A DNA stretch of 64,000 nucleotides from Tethya wilhelma (GCA_964030475.1 CAXIPT010000004.1:2307327-2371326), one strand, 5' to 3'; positions 1-11,171 are shown, counted from the stretch's first letter. The notes: generated by a model from the letters alone, not told the origin. Program-made: numbers and translations.

Positions 1-1156
1 TCTCCAGCTTCAAGATAGTCCAATATACCACTCTGTAGAGTAAGCTCATGATCAGACACACTTCCACCGTACAAGTTCGACACAAAACTGATGGCTCCTG
101 AAGGTGTGATTCCGACAAGCACTTTCAGTGTGTTGTGGTCCTTGTAAGAACGTTGGGCTGGAGGGCTGCTCAATAAAGATTTGTGTAGCATCAAGTACTA
201 CACGAGTAGCTGGGTAATCGTTGAAAGAAGCAGGCATGTTGGAATCTACGTGCTCTCTACTTGGCCATATACTTACTTCCTTGAATTTGGAGAACATGAG
301 ATTTATCCAGGTAATGCATATTCGCGATACACTTGATTGTGAAATCTTAAAACGAAATGCCACATCTTCCTCAAGTAGACCCAATCGTAGTCGACAAGGG
401 ACAAGAAAAAATTCGTTCAGTGGAGATAGTTTTCTAGGAGCACCATGTGTTTCACCTTCATTCTTTCCCCAGGATCGCAGATGATATATACATGGGCCGA
501 GGAAATTCAAGCATTTCAAGCATTTCAAGCATTTCAAGCATTTCATAGTCCTCAAACCCTGTGAAGAACTTTACGAGATGATTGTCGTTTGCTATCATTT
601 CAATTCTGAAAGCGAAACAGACTATCGAGCTATCGGTCTGAGTACCAGTACTGACCATGATTGGTTCACACTTTGCAAAGGATGACTCTGATGTGTTGAC
701 AGCAGCATCACAGTCAAGTTTCACTTCACTTGAGTAGCAAGGAGAAAGGTATGGTATACCACTTGAACTTCTTGGTGTATCCTGTACATGCATTGGCACA
801 TCCAACAAACAGTAGCAATGGTCATGGTGTATGGTGTCTCTTCTCTCAGTGAGTGTGATGTATTGATCTCGTAAAGATTTGAGAGGAATTGGCTGGTAAG
901 CTGTTGGAGACTTCCTTTTTTTATTGCTCCATGGAAACAACTCTGGGACGTCATGTTTTGACTTCTTGTAGCCATTTACGAAATGGTTGCCACATATTCT
1001 GCTATGCCTATTGACACTATGATGGCTTAACCGCATTCTTATCAGCCACTCTCGAAGAAGCACAGGATTGTCAAAAGGGAGAGAATAAAATGATACTTTA
1101 GATTCATGATAGCTGGTGCAATTGCATCCTGGTACTACACACTTATTACCAGGCAT
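1..1156 (-). pseudogene. THAP-domain PIF/Harbinger-type transposase, broken, runs off left edge
   Basis: Seen: the reading begins at 1156 with a THAP-type zinc finger (CVVPGC near residues 6-11, CGNHF near residue 56, then DVPELFPW, the usual AVPxxF position). Downstream, in another frame from about 555, comes the helix-turn-helix of DDE_4 transposases (LNEFFLVPCRLRLGLLEEDV, then ISQSSVSRI) and the first catalytic block (VVLDATQIFIEQPS). Known: THAP plus HTH plus DDE_4 is the layout of animal THAP-Harbinger transposases, which cut and paste DNA in the nucleus. Two frame changes are visible, one at a 9-bp tandem repeat (505-545) and one near position 150, after which the rest of the domain continues to position 1 in a third frame. 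The later catalytic residues lie outside the window. Inference: a dead copy; the element's other end is to the left. Confidence 0.85.
505..545. repeat. 9-bp tandem repeat inside the Harbinger ORF
   Basis: Unit AAGCATTTC repeated about four and a half times. On the minus strand it reads as repeated EML or KCL triplets, depending on frame. The transposase frame changes at this point. Confidence 0.9.
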
Positions 1157-1428
1157 CCTGTATGTGGTTAATTGTTATGTGGAAGTGTAATGTAGATGAG
1201 TAAACATTGCGTTGAGTAGTAAAGTAAAGTACGGCTTCTACAGTATTCTCTTTATGCAAGCAGTTTTAAGAGTCTTAAAAGATTATGGAGCATTAAAAAA
1301 ATGAACGTTTTGTAGTATATTGCAAGCAGAAGGCTTCTTGGAGTGCTAATCATTTTATTACATACAGGTATGCAGTACAAAGCATGCTGTAGACTAAATA
1401 ATTTTCATTCATTCTGTAGTTATTACTC
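1157..1428. other. Intergenic, AT-rich, nothing recognised
   Basis: Lies between the Harbinger start and the DIRS-like element. No ORF, hairpin or repeat that I can support. Confidence 0.6.
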
Positions 1429-2580
1429 TTGTGTGCTTCAAACTTTTTGCAAAGAAGGAACTTGCAATATTATTGCAGCTGTCTAAAAACCTCTGGTGAA
1501 AAGTGTACAAAAATAGAGAAAAGAATGTGTGCAGCTGTTTGCCCCAGAAACTGTTCCCGCCATAGTGCGGGGTGGTGTGCGTTATTTAGAAAAATAATTG
1601 TGAATAAGGTACATTCATCTACAGTTCTGTCGACAATAGGTTCATCCATCGTTGATTCTGAGGACGACCTGGACCCACTCATAGATGAAGAGGAACGACT
1701 ACAGCTACTTGGTGTTGGCTCAGAGGAAGAAGAGGATGATGATGAAGAGGGCTTGCCTCCCCCTGCTAAACGGCCAAAGTTTGAACCTTCTGCCAGGACA
1801 GTTAAGGTCCTAAAAGCTGCCACATTACAGCCACTGAAGAACAACAACAGGCAGATCCTGACGAAGAGGTTTCCCCTTCCCTCCTGTGATGAAGCCCATA
1901 CCCCAAAGTTAGATGATCATATCTCATGTATTGTACAAAAGTCTGCAAACACATAATTTATGATTGCTTCCTGAGTAAGCTTCAGCAATTCTCCCTAGAT
2001 GCACTTGGTCCAATTACCCTAGAAGTTGCTGACAGGAGAGGTGATGGATGCTACAAAAGCTAAGGAAGCCATTGAGGCCAGCATGGCCCTGCTAGGTAAC
2101 TCAGCAGCACATCTCTTAACAGAGCGGAAGAAGATTCTGATGAAGCACCTCAATAAGGATCTTCGGCCACTATGTGAAGGCAAGTTCCCCGATCGTGGTG
2201 CCTACCTGTTTGGAGAGGACTTCGGTTCCAGAGCAAACAAGACAGCAGATAACATTAGAACACTTAAAGGTGTCTCCACCTCTAAGGATCATTTTTCTTG
2301 ATTCGGTGGCTCAAACAAGGGAAAGCAGCCCCAAAGTTGCCGATTTGCATGGGGCAAAGGTGCACAAGCTTCACAGCAGTCAATCTTCAGCAGGCTGGGC
2401 CAAGCAACCGTCAAAGTTGCAGAAGAACACATCAGAAAACAAGAAGCAGTCATAGAAAGCTCCCCAGTCCCAATCCCCTCACCTCACCTTATATCTCTAC
2501 CAATCCTTTTACCTTTGTTCCAAGACCCCCTGGTTCTCCAGCCTAGCTTGGATCGGCTTTGCTCCAGGATTTACAACTAG
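1429..2580 (+). pseudogene. DIRS gag-like ORF1
   Basis: Seen: an acidic stretch (SEEEEDDDEEGLPPPAKRPK around 1720-1780), then KLDDHISCIV, then after frame changes an alpha-helical segment (EAIEASMALLGNSAAHLLTE) and a Ser/Pro-rich tail ending at 2580. Known: the leucine-rich, LLGNASAQ-like helix is typical of DIRS ORF1 proteins in animals, which are thought to be structural. At least two frame shifts (about 1950-2030 and 2280-2300) separate the pieces. No zinc knuckle is visible. Assignment rests on this helix and its position directly upstream of the RT. Confidence 0.65.
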
Positions 2581-4377
2581 AGCCTCCCCCTCCAGTGACT
2601 CAACAATTTGCAGACAGGACAGCCTCGTGTCTAACAAACTGGGTGAAGATCACAGACAACCCATGGGTCTTGAAAGCAGTGACGGGTTTCAACGTTGCAG
2701 ACCCCGTGTCAATCCCATGTGCCGGTGACAGTAGCACAAAGGAACCAGGAATCTCTAATCAGCAAGGAGATAGCAACCCTGCTAGAGAAAGGAGCAGTGA
2801 GGGAGATTCCAGCTGCTCAAGCAGACGAAGGTTTCTACTCGAGACTCTTCCTAGTCCCAAAGAAGGAAGGCCAGAACAGACCATGCAGTCATCATCAACT
2901 TGAGGCCTCTGAACAAGTTTTTGAAGAGCGAGCACTTCAAGATGGAGGGAATGCATATTGTTCGGGACCCATTGCAGAGAGGAGACTGGATGACACGCTT
3001 GGATCTGAAGGATGTATACTTCTCGGTTCCAGTCTCACCAGAGGATGAGAATTAAAGGTTCAAGTGGAACAACCGCAACTTTCAGTTCAGAGCACTTCCC
3101 ATTGGGCTGGCAGCAGCCCCGAGGGTCTTCACCAAGATTTTGCACCCAGTTGTGGGTTATTTGAGGAAGATTGGGATAAGATGCGTCATATACCTGGACG
3201 ATATCCTCATCTTGAACCAGGACAAAGAACTGGCTCTCCAGCAGACATGGGCAGCCATAGATCTGTTGGAAGCGCTAGGATTCCTGGTGAATTTCTACAA
3301 GTCCATCTTGGACCCCCAGCAGCAGATCACCTTTGTCGGTTTCCTCTTGGACTCCCTAATGAAAGAGGTGAGGCTTCCCCCATCAAAAGTGATAGCAATC
3401 AAGAAGGAAGCAGCAGAGCTACTATCTCAGAATTCAGTGTCTGCAAGAACACTTGCAAGCTTCATAGGAAAGCTTTCAGCAGTGATCCTGGCCATTTACC
3501 CAGCACCCCTACACTACCGCAGTCTCCAACACCTGAAGCACAAAGCACTGTGAAGGGCGGGCTATGACAGTCGGATGGAGATCTCTCCAGTGGCCCAGGA
3601 CGACCTGCAGTGGTGGATCGACAACTTGAGCGATTGGAATGGGAGGTCCACTCAGCAGGATCCTCCAGAATTACACATAGAAACGGATGCTTCGAGAACA
3701 GGTTGGGGGGCACACTGCAACGGGGTTCTCGCAGGAGGATGTTGGTCAGAAGACGAAAAGACTCTCCACATAAGTGCACTAGAGTTCCTGGCAGCAACTT
3801 TCAGACCTTCTGCAAAGAAGCTCAAGTATGCTCAGTGTTGTTGAGTTCAGACAACTCAACAGTAGTAGCTCATTTAAACAAAATGGGAGGTACACGTTCC
3901 CCAGTGTTGATTGAGCTTACCAAGATACTTTGGAAATGGTGTCTCCAGCGAGGGATCCACTTGAGAGCACAGCACATTGCAGGGAAGTTCAATTTCACAG
4001 CAAATTTTCTCTCTCGTCACCTTCGAGACAAATCCGATTGGATTCTCCATCAAGAGTTATTTGATATGATCGACTCGAAGCTGGGGCCGTTAGAAATTGA
4101 CCCAGGTTCTCAGCTCGTCTCCAAAGGTTTGTCAGTTGGCCAATGGCAGAGGCAATGGACGCTTTTATCCAGGATTGGAGCAAGATAGCAGGCTATGCCA
4201 ACCCACCTTGGTGTCTCATCTCCAGAGTGCTTGCCAAAGCCCAGATACAGGAAGCAACACTCGTGATTGTTGTTCTCTGTGGCGGACTCAAGCTTGGTTC
4301 CTGCAGTTGGTTGAGATGCTTGTTGACTTTCCAATTCTTCTCCCTTAAGAGGAATCAGTAGTGGAGCCATCGCCCAA
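2559..4377 (+). pseudogene. DIRS reverse transcriptase and RNase H
   Basis: Seen: fingers region (EKGAVREIPA, FLVPKKEG), palm motifs (LDLKDVYFSVP, then CVIYLDDILIL with the catalytic YLDD near 3195), thumb (FVGFLLDS) and then RNase H (HIETDASRTGWGAHCNG, ISALEFLAA, SSDNSTVVAHLNK, ending near ANFLSRHL). The following stretch (AEAMDAFIQDW, YANPPWCLISRVL) is the linker usually seen between RNase H and recombinase in DIRS pol. Known: copies RNA into DNA during retrotransposition. The reading is split over several frames (changes near 2880, 3140, 3560, 3840) and contains stops, so no intact polymerase is encoded here. Confidence 0.85.
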
Positions 4378-5424
4378 TTGCGAAAGTCAAATGATGGACC
4401 AAGTACCTCAGTTAATCCCATGCAACGTCTCAGGATGCGCTTTGAAAAGGAAGACCTTTCTGAGCAAGCTATTTGCCTCATCCTGGCATCTGGGCGAGAC
4501 AAGACAGGAGCCAATTATGATTCTGGCTGGAGGAAATGGCAAGCATGGTGTCAGAGAAGAGATTCCAATCCCTTTTGTTCAGACCTTCATGAGGTGTTAA
4601 GTTTTCTCGCACAGCAATTCAAGGAGGGCAGACAATTAAGGTCACTAAATTGCTATAGATCAGATTTCCTCTGCTCATCTCCCAATTGAGGGCTTCCCTT
4701 TGGGAAAACACCCTCTTGTATGCAGGTTGCTGAAGGGAGTGTTTAACTTACATCCCCCACTCCCCAAAGTTATTTTAATATGACTGTACTAGGGACGTCA
4801 AAATAGTGATTGCTTACCTAAAGGATTTGGGAGACAACAAGCAGTTGTCCCTGAAGTTGCTGTCTCAGAAGCTGCCTATGCTTTTAGCACTAGCTCTGGC
4901 TGGCAGATCCTCAGATTTGGAGCGACTGTCTCTACTGGGCAGGAGCTATACCCCTCAGGGAATGGTCTTGAGGGTCTGTTCACTGGCTTGGCAGTCTAGG
5001 GCTAGAAACGAATTAAGCTTGCAGCCGATTACAATTCCTAGTTTTCAGGAGGACCCTTGCCCCTGTCCAGTGAGGTGTTTGGAGGAATACATCATCTTAA
5101 CTTCCGACTTTAGAAGTTTTGATGACAGTCACAAGTTGTTTCTATCACTTCAAGCTCCGCACAAACCTGTCCAGTAGCAAGATGGATCAAGCAGATCCTC
5201 AAGGTCAGGGGTTTAAACACTGATGTTTTCTCGGCCCATTCAACAAGAGGTGCAGCCTCTACTGCAGCCATATTGTCTGTCCAACAGATAATGGCAAGAG
5301 CTGGATGGTGTTCAGAGAATACTTTCTGTCGTCATTACTACAGGCCTCCAGAAGAGGCTGTAAATGCCACTCATTTTGCACAAGCAGTGCTGAGAGACTC
5401 TACAAATATGCAAAGGACATGCTG
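4378..5424 (+). pseudogene. DIRS tyrosine recombinase
   Basis: Seen: an N-terminal core-binding (SAM-like) region (SGRDKTGANYDSGWRKWQAW, near 4490-4555), a catalytic domain starting near 4806 (LALALAGRSSDLERL carries the first arginine), then beyond a stop at about 5177 the conserved box AHSTRGAAST (His-x-x-Arg, near 5235) and ENTFCRHYYRP with the candidate nucleophile tyrosine (near 5325). Known: replaces a DDE integrase in DIRS-like elements, joining circular DNA into the genome. The domain is interrupted at 4690-4805 and near 5177. The terminal codons overlap the repeated 20-mer noted at 5408. Confidence 0.8.
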
Positions 5425-5446
5425 ATCGAGCCGGAGCTCTCAGAAA

Positions 5447-6222
5447 ATGGCTGACAGTATCCATGTGTCTGTGCTAGAGAGAAGTATTGCTGATTTATAT
5501 CGTGCTGGTATCCCTCTGGCTGCATGCATTGAGCTGCAACACTCTCAAGTGAATCTCACAGATGCGTGTTGGACTGTTAGAAAGACACAGACTGGTATTT
5601 CTGTAACTTTTTTTGGCCACAACCTAAGAGCAAGCCATCACAGAGAAATAAACGCCGTAAAAGGAGAAGTCATCACAAAAAGGCTACACAACAGTCCAGT
5701 ACTACTCCAACCTCAGTGCTTGTTGGTGAAAACTCAAACTGCTCAACAGAAAACAGAGCCAGGGTAGGTACAGCAATTGATGCCCACCATACAACTGCTC
5801 CCATTGAACAGAACTTCACAACCACTCAAACTGTGGATGATTCCAGTGAGACAAACCCAGCTGTTCTAACTAATGCTACTACCCATGAAATTGAAGTCCA
5901 GGAGAGCACTGAGAGTAGCTCAGTAACTACAGTGGATGAGACTGAGGCGGCAGAGATTCATGCTACCCCAGAAGCCATTCTGAGCAGCACTGTTGTACCA
6001 GGCTCAAAGATAAGTGCATCTAGTTCCAATTCTGATTCTGAATCTAGTGATGACAACAACATCCACATTCCAGTACCTCAAGTATTGTTAAGAGCACCTC
6101 CTGAATTAAAGGCCCAGCTACTCAAGACCAGAAAAGCTGATCTGGATCTGAGTGATAGCTGTTTATATAATTCTCCAGTCGCTTGCAGAACTAGGACTAA
6201 AATAAAAGCTAAATTTAAATAA
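5447..6222 (+). pseudogene. Uncharacterised ORF downstream of the recombinase
   Basis: Not recognised. The first part (SVLERSIADLYRAGIPLAAC, about 5460-5525) is predicted helical and runs to ISVTFFW near 5610. A frame change in a run of seven T then leads into a very basic patch (NKRRKRRSHHKK near 5650-5685) and a Ser/Thr/Glu-rich acidic tail (SSNSDSESSDDN), ending in basic KIKAKFK at 6222. The basic patch could bind nucleic acid or act as a nuclear signal; that is inference. It lies between the recombinase and the 3' inverted repeats, so it is probably part of the element, but it could be a flanking or captured gene. No SGNH hydrolase motif is seen. Confidence 0.5.
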
Positions 6223-6314
6223 TTCTTTTTTCTTTCCCTTTTGGGGTATGCTTAGTATTAGCTTATGAGCTATTTGTGTATCCTTGCATTAAGCAGAATT
6301 ATTATAGAAAAAAA

Positions 6315-6781
6315 AATGCTATCCATGGTTGTACGAGGAGAGTGTAGGTGAGATCAGCATGTCCAGCCCACCCTATTTCTGTTTTTCCTTCATTTTCCTT
6401 CCCTCTTTATATGATATGTATCAAGGATCTGTATAGCCTATTGAAGGCTTTGATTGATCAAGTTATTAGATTCATGTCATCATGTTAAATAAAGTAATAA
6501 GGAAGGAATGCAATATTTTCTGCGTTTTGGGCACAATGCAGTTATCATGGCTTTGTGTTTCTTACCTGTTATAGGATGTTTCAGTGTTTATACTAAAGAA
6601 GAAGAATATGTTTCTCGCTTTTTTCAAGGACTGAAAGGTCAGAGTGTTTTGGCGGGATTTTAGGCATGCAGTTAATTTCTACTAACAGCTGGTCAATTAT
6701 TATTGGCGGATTTCCGGAAGTACAATGCAAAGGACATGCTGATCTTGCCTACACTCTCCTCGTACAACCATGGATAGCATT
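6315..6781. repeat. 50-bp inverted repeat pair at DIRS 3' end
   Basis: Positions 6315-6364 and 6732-6781 are reverse complements with two mismatches. The 367-bp spacer holds AT-rich sequence without an ORF. The right arm carries the 20-mer shared with the recombinase end. Confidence 0.9.
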
Positions 6782-6973
6782 CAGCTGCAAGCAGCCTTAG
6801 CCATCCATAGATTATACGAATATTCATGATCACATGACGGTAAAACTTAGTAAAAACATATTAATGACAAGTTATACTTGCATATCAGACTTAAAACCAT
6901 AAAATGAAAACTGAAAGGAGATATTAAAATTGTCAAATTTCTATACTTACCCACTCCTTAATGTGCATTTACA

Positions 6974-7055
6974 AGTAAAAAAAAAACAAACAAAAAACAT
7001 TGGAAATGAACAGAACATAGGAATGGTGCAATTGAAAAAATGAGCAAATGTGATG
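6974..7055 (+). repeat. Diverged end of MITE family B
   Basis: Resembles the terminal repeat of the family at 18201-19420 (ACATTGGAAATG, then AGGAATGG, then GCAAA) at lower identity. No matching second arm nearby. Confidence 0.5.
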
Positions 7056-7129
7056 GGATTGGTGATTGACCAGGGTATGTTTTATGCCTAGCTCAATGAC
7101 CTATAGTGGACACTGGAATAAACTTCTCA

Positions 7130-7625
7130 CTTAAGGGTGGTTTATATGAACTGGCTGGCAAACAACTCCGATACAGCAACAGAGCCGGATGGTATAGTAT
7201 ATGAACTGGTTTCCTAAGACAGAACAGATGGATGCTAATTAAAACTCAATGACGCGGAGTTGCGCTGTTGGTATGGTCCAAAAGACTCCGAACAAGGGTG
7301 AATTTCTGCCAATATAGATTGTGGTGTACCACAAGGTAACAAGTACGATGTTGTCACTCCTACTATAAAATCTTTTAAAAAAGTACAGAAAAAAACAACC
7401 CGACTTGTGATCAACAAAAAAAAACAAACAGTATTTTATTTTGCTTACAAGGTTGAGCGTATCTGTAGAATCTCTGCTCCATATGAAAAGTGCTCTGTTA
7501 CTTCAAAGTGTACAGATGCCATACTGAGAATGACAAACGTGCACAAGCCAAGAGTATATACTAACCTAAACAGCTATAGCCTGGCAATTTTTGTCATTTT
7601 TGTTGTACACAAGTGTATATGTTCC
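7130..7625 (-). repeat. Repeat D, inverted copy of 22520-23065
   Basis: Successive matches in reverse order and orientation include CCGAACAAGGGTGAATTTCT, CACTTTTCATATGGAGCAGA and GCTATAGCCTGG. The other copy lies inside the TTAA-flanked element at 21508-23459, so this is a fragment of the same family. No convincing protein. Confidence 0.85.
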
Positions 7626-7639
7626 ACGTGTTTTACCAA

Positions 7640-7850
7640 TTTGCCCAATTTGTAAATCGTGCAACGCAATTTGAAAATTCTCAAAATGCGTAAGCAATTT
7701 GAAAATTGCGCAAAAATAAGCGCGATTTGGAAATTGCGCAAAATGGGTTGCGCAAATTATCAACCACATTTAAATGCATACTCAATTTTAAAATTGTGTG
7801 TTGCGCAATTTGAAAAGTGCGTTGCGCAATTTATAAACACTGAAGTCATG
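7640..7850. repeat. Degenerate array of GCGCAATTTGAAAATT-like words
   Basis: The words GCAATTTGAAAATT and GCGCAATTT recur about ten times with irregular spacing on a background of ordinary sequence. Both strands look alike because GCGCAATTTG and CAAATTGCGC are complements. Confidence 0.75.
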
Positions 7851-7941
7851 TGTCAGTAGTAAGCACAATAATAATACAAGTGGATAAAAGAATCAGAAAT
7901 AATTATGAGCAGCTAGTACATGTAAAAGGCATTCTATTTTT

Positions 7942-9457
7942 TCAGTTAAACAGACTGGCTGGAATTTGTTCGCTTGCTTTGTGAAACCATTGCTTGCACT
8001 GAGTGCATTGGGCCATTCTTTCTCTTCCAACTTCGGGCATCCTACATTTACAATATAGTGACACCTTCATAGTGAAGAGAACTTCCTCATCAGCAACGGT
8101 CTTGACTGTTTCTTGAACTTGTGTTAAGTCCCATACAGGAAAAGGCACCATTTTTCCACTTTCGAAACAATTTATTAAGTGTCCTCTCATCATGTTCTGG
8201 TCCCATAGAATGGTCGATGGTGGGACTTTATAAGCTAGCGATGTAGGGCATAAAGGCCACCATCACTTCCTCCGGACTGCCCTTGGCAATGCATGACACG
8301 AATAGTGAGATGAGGCTCTTGAACATGGGTAAAAGAGGCGATCTGCTTTGATACTTCAGGGTGCACCTTGTGTTTGCTGTCATATACTGAAACTTCTCCT
8401 TGTTGGCAACCAATTGTGAGGGGTACACAACCAGTGATTGTTGCCTTGATTTGAATACCATCTGTGAAAATGATATCCCACTGGCTATTTTCCTTGAAAA
8501 CGGTAGGCTGAATGTTGTTATGCTTTTCTGAAGTACCCAAAGGGTCAGAAGCTGGTAGCTTTACATCACAAGAGTGAGGTGGGGCAGAAGCGTGGTAGTT
8601 CAGGGTCCTCAGAATGGGGTGGCTTTGACAGTAGATCCTCAAAATCTTCTTTGACATCAGCACCACGGGCTCCAGGGAAAAAGTTTTGTGATGGTGGCTG
8701 ATCGAATACAAGCTCATATGGTGTGGTCTTCATAGTACCATGAATCGTAGTGTTTAGTTGATTTAGGAAAAATAAGTATAAAATTCGGCATGTTAAATCT
8801 GGTATCACAAAATCATGTTGTTGAATCAACGACAGCCAAGCGGCCTAGGGTGGTTGGTTTTCTCCTGTATACTCAAAGAGGCGTACTCCGAGTAACTTTT
8901 CCACCATGCTGTTTTCTTGCTCTACCATTGAGGATTTCTTGGATGGCCATTTACAATAACCACATCTCCTGGCCAATCTTCCACAACATTGTGCACTATG
9001 CTGTTGACAAACTCTCTTCCGTTGTCAGAATACAGGACTTTGGGGACTCCTATGTAAGAAAAAACATTTTCTTGTAGCCTCAGGGCAACTTCATGTGCTG
9101 ACTTGTGCATCAGAGGAAACAGCACATAGAATTTGGACCAGTGATCCATGTAGTGACCAATCCATTGGTATTCTTGGTCAGGTCTGGGGCACATATCTAT
9201 CAGGTCAATCTAGAAAAAAGAAATCTATAGATAACACACCAAGAATGAATACTTGTTATGATGACTAAACAACCAACCTGCCCTATCCACTTGATATTAT
9301 GGGTTTTAAGAGAGCTCTTGTGGTTTGGGGTTTGTTGGAGTGGCACAAAAGGCAGAGCTGCACAAACTTGTCAATAGCAAAGCGTGGCAAGCAGTCATAC
9401 AATTTTCCAATCTATAGACAAGAAGACAACAATATAGGTCACACACACACACACACN

Positions 9458-9527
<70 letters not shown>

Positions 9528-9904
9528 CATGGACACACATATCTCTTCTACTGTTTTCCTACTGCCAATGTGCCCCTTCTCATTACAGTGAACTTCAGTC
9601 AGGATGTCAAAGAATTCCTCAACAAAACTTTCCTCCAGCCTGATAGTAGTGTGGGGTTGTTCTTGTCTTGTTTCTTGGCTAAGAGGCACAAAACATTTTT
9701 CAACCCAAGAATAGGGTAGTCCAACGATTTAAATCCTTGGTTGTTCACCCAAAACTTGAAGGCTGGATCAGGTGCAGTGACATCTCCTTTCAAGTAGCTA
9801 ATGATGTGTTGTCCCTTTTCCTTGGTGATTGTCTTGCTGGTAGATTTTGAATCTACAAACTTTTCTTTGCAGAACTCTTCAAATTTGTGTTGTTGGGTCT
9901 CCAT
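7942..9904 (-). pseudogene. Ginger/KRBA2-like integrase with Ulp1-like and PHD domains, degraded
   Basis: Seen, from the ATG at 9904: a helical N-terminal region, an H2C2-type zinc-binding segment (VHCNEKGHIG; LCLLCHSNK), an rve-type integrase core (IDLIDMCPRP, YMDHWSKFYVLFPL, LYSDNGREFVN), a region ending KTTPYELVF, then a Ulp1/C48-like block (VSVYDSKHKVHPE, GGSDGGLYAL) and a C-terminal PHD-like finger (LYCKCRMPE, AQCTQCKQWFHKA). A clean 68-bp intron (9210-9277) joins WIGQ to IDLIDM. Known: this combination occurs in gypsy-integrase-derived DNA transposons of the Ginger type and KRBA2-like genes. The usual catalytic Cys of the C48 box appears as Gly. Frame shifts near 9690, 8930, 8780 and 8235 break the reading. 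Confidence 0.65.
9437..9523. repeat. (CA)n microsatellite with an N
   Basis: About 40 CA units interrupted by N at 9457. It falls where an intron of the integrase gene is expected. Confidence 0.95.
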
Positions 9905-10131
9905 TGTGATCGACTCTTTGTGAGTTACTGTCAATTTCTTCTTCGTTCGAAAAGTCCGTATTCCGTTTTCCGTATTCCGTATTTCGTTCCGGTTACTGGT
10001 TCAAGCCACGTGGCCATTTAAAAGTTTCTCTGGGGCTTGTCTGTGGCTGCTGCCCTGGTAGGGATTTTGTTGGATTTTGTTGAGCAAATACTAACTTTTA
10101 CAGCGTAAGCTTATAGAATTTCATTATATTG

Positions 10132-11018
10132 ATGGCAGATTCAAGGCCAACTAAGTCAAATTCGGCTAGCGATAGTGGTGAAAGTCTACAACCCCATGCC
10201 CAGGCTTATCAGCAGTGGGATATGAATCAGTATCCGTACGAGCCAGGATACAATTCATGGGATACGTACTACAGTCGGTACCATGGAGCGGGGTATGGAG
10301 TGTATTCCAGAGCAGTCCACACTCAATACGGTGGGGTGCCTGGTGTTTACAGTCAGTGTAGTTCTTATGCTGACAGTGAGTCTGCTGGAGTCTGGACCGA
10401 ACCGAATGATTTTCAACCGGGTACCAAAGACCAAGTAAGTTTAACAACACTGAGTGCACACTCAGCATCTTGACAAGCTTAATTTTTTTATTTAAGTTTT
10501 ATTTACTGATCACATGCAGCTATCACCAAAAAATACAACACCTGTGTATATATCCAGTGAGGATCAGAGTGAGGATGATAGCCCTCCGGCCACTTCTGGG
10601 GATGAGAACAAGGAAGACAGCTGTGTAGTACTTCCATTGAACAGAAAATGAGTGAATCTAAGGAAATTATGACTAAGTTAAGAGAAAAACATGGAAAAGA
10701 ATTTACAGCAGAACATTTCCATGCATGGGCTCAACTGATCCAACTCGGAAAGCATCAATCACAAGACACCCCTCCAGACATGCCATTCTTTAAGAATTCA
10801 AAAAAATCTTAAAAAAATCATCCCGTAATGAATTGTCTACTCCTCCTAAACAGAGTTCTGTTTCTGCTGGCATATCTCCCGGACGAAGAATAAATCTCTG
10901 TACTGAATGTATACAGCAATTACAACAGCTTGGAGATCTTTTGGAGAAAGGGAATATTAGTCCTGAAAGTCACAAGAAACTACAAGAGACAATTCTGTCA
11001 GACATATACAAGTATTAA
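10132..11018 (+). pseudogene. Accessory protein of the IS630-like element, copy 1 (internal deletion)
   Basis: Exon 1 (10132-10434) encodes a Tyr/Gln/Gly/Ser-rich, prion-like segment (YQQWDMNQYPYEPGYNSWDT). An 85-bp intron with GTAAGT donor follows (10435-10519). Exon 2 begins with an acidic stretch (SSEDQSEDDSPPA). Compared with copy 2 about 380 bp are missing at about 10624, removing the whole globular domain. The coiled-coil-like tail (CIQQLQQLGDLLEKGNISPE) remains, ending at 11018. The retained part keeps a lysine codon where copy 2 has a stop (15692). Function unknown; see copy 2 for the fuller version. Confidence 0.7.
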
Positions 11019-11171
11019 AAAAATGAGGTAAATGTGCTGTTTTGACTGAGAATTCATGCAATGCCATTTATAATGTAACATAATTAGAATTTAAAGATGA
11101 TGTTCAGTAAATTCGATATTCCTACTATTACATAAATTTCTTTTGGTATTAATAATTATTATAATTATTAT

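Larger units (their letters stand above)
1429..6781 (+). mobile_element. Degraded DIRS-order retrotransposon
   Basis: Contains, in order, a gag-like region, reverse transcriptase, RNase H, tyrosine recombinase and a further ORF, followed by a 50-bp inverted repeat pair (6315-6364 and 6732-6781). Known: RT-RNase H followed by a tyrosine recombinase instead of a DDE integrase defines DIRS-like elements. A 20-bp word ATGCAAAGGACATGCTGATC overlaps the recombinase stop (5408-5427) and recurs at 6725-6744, as expected of the complex 3' repeat arrangements in this order. The left end could not be located. Frames shift repeatedly, so this copy is inactive. Confidence 0.85.

Noticed and set aside
2695..3567. 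LINE or retrovirus polymerase, because of the YLDD motif
   Set aside because: The following RNase H, linker and tyrosine recombinase with HSTRG box place it in DIRS.
9299..9689. Long His/Thr or Cys/Val repeat ORFs on both strands
   Set aside because: Created by the (CA)n microsatellite; only the flanking non-repeat part is coding.
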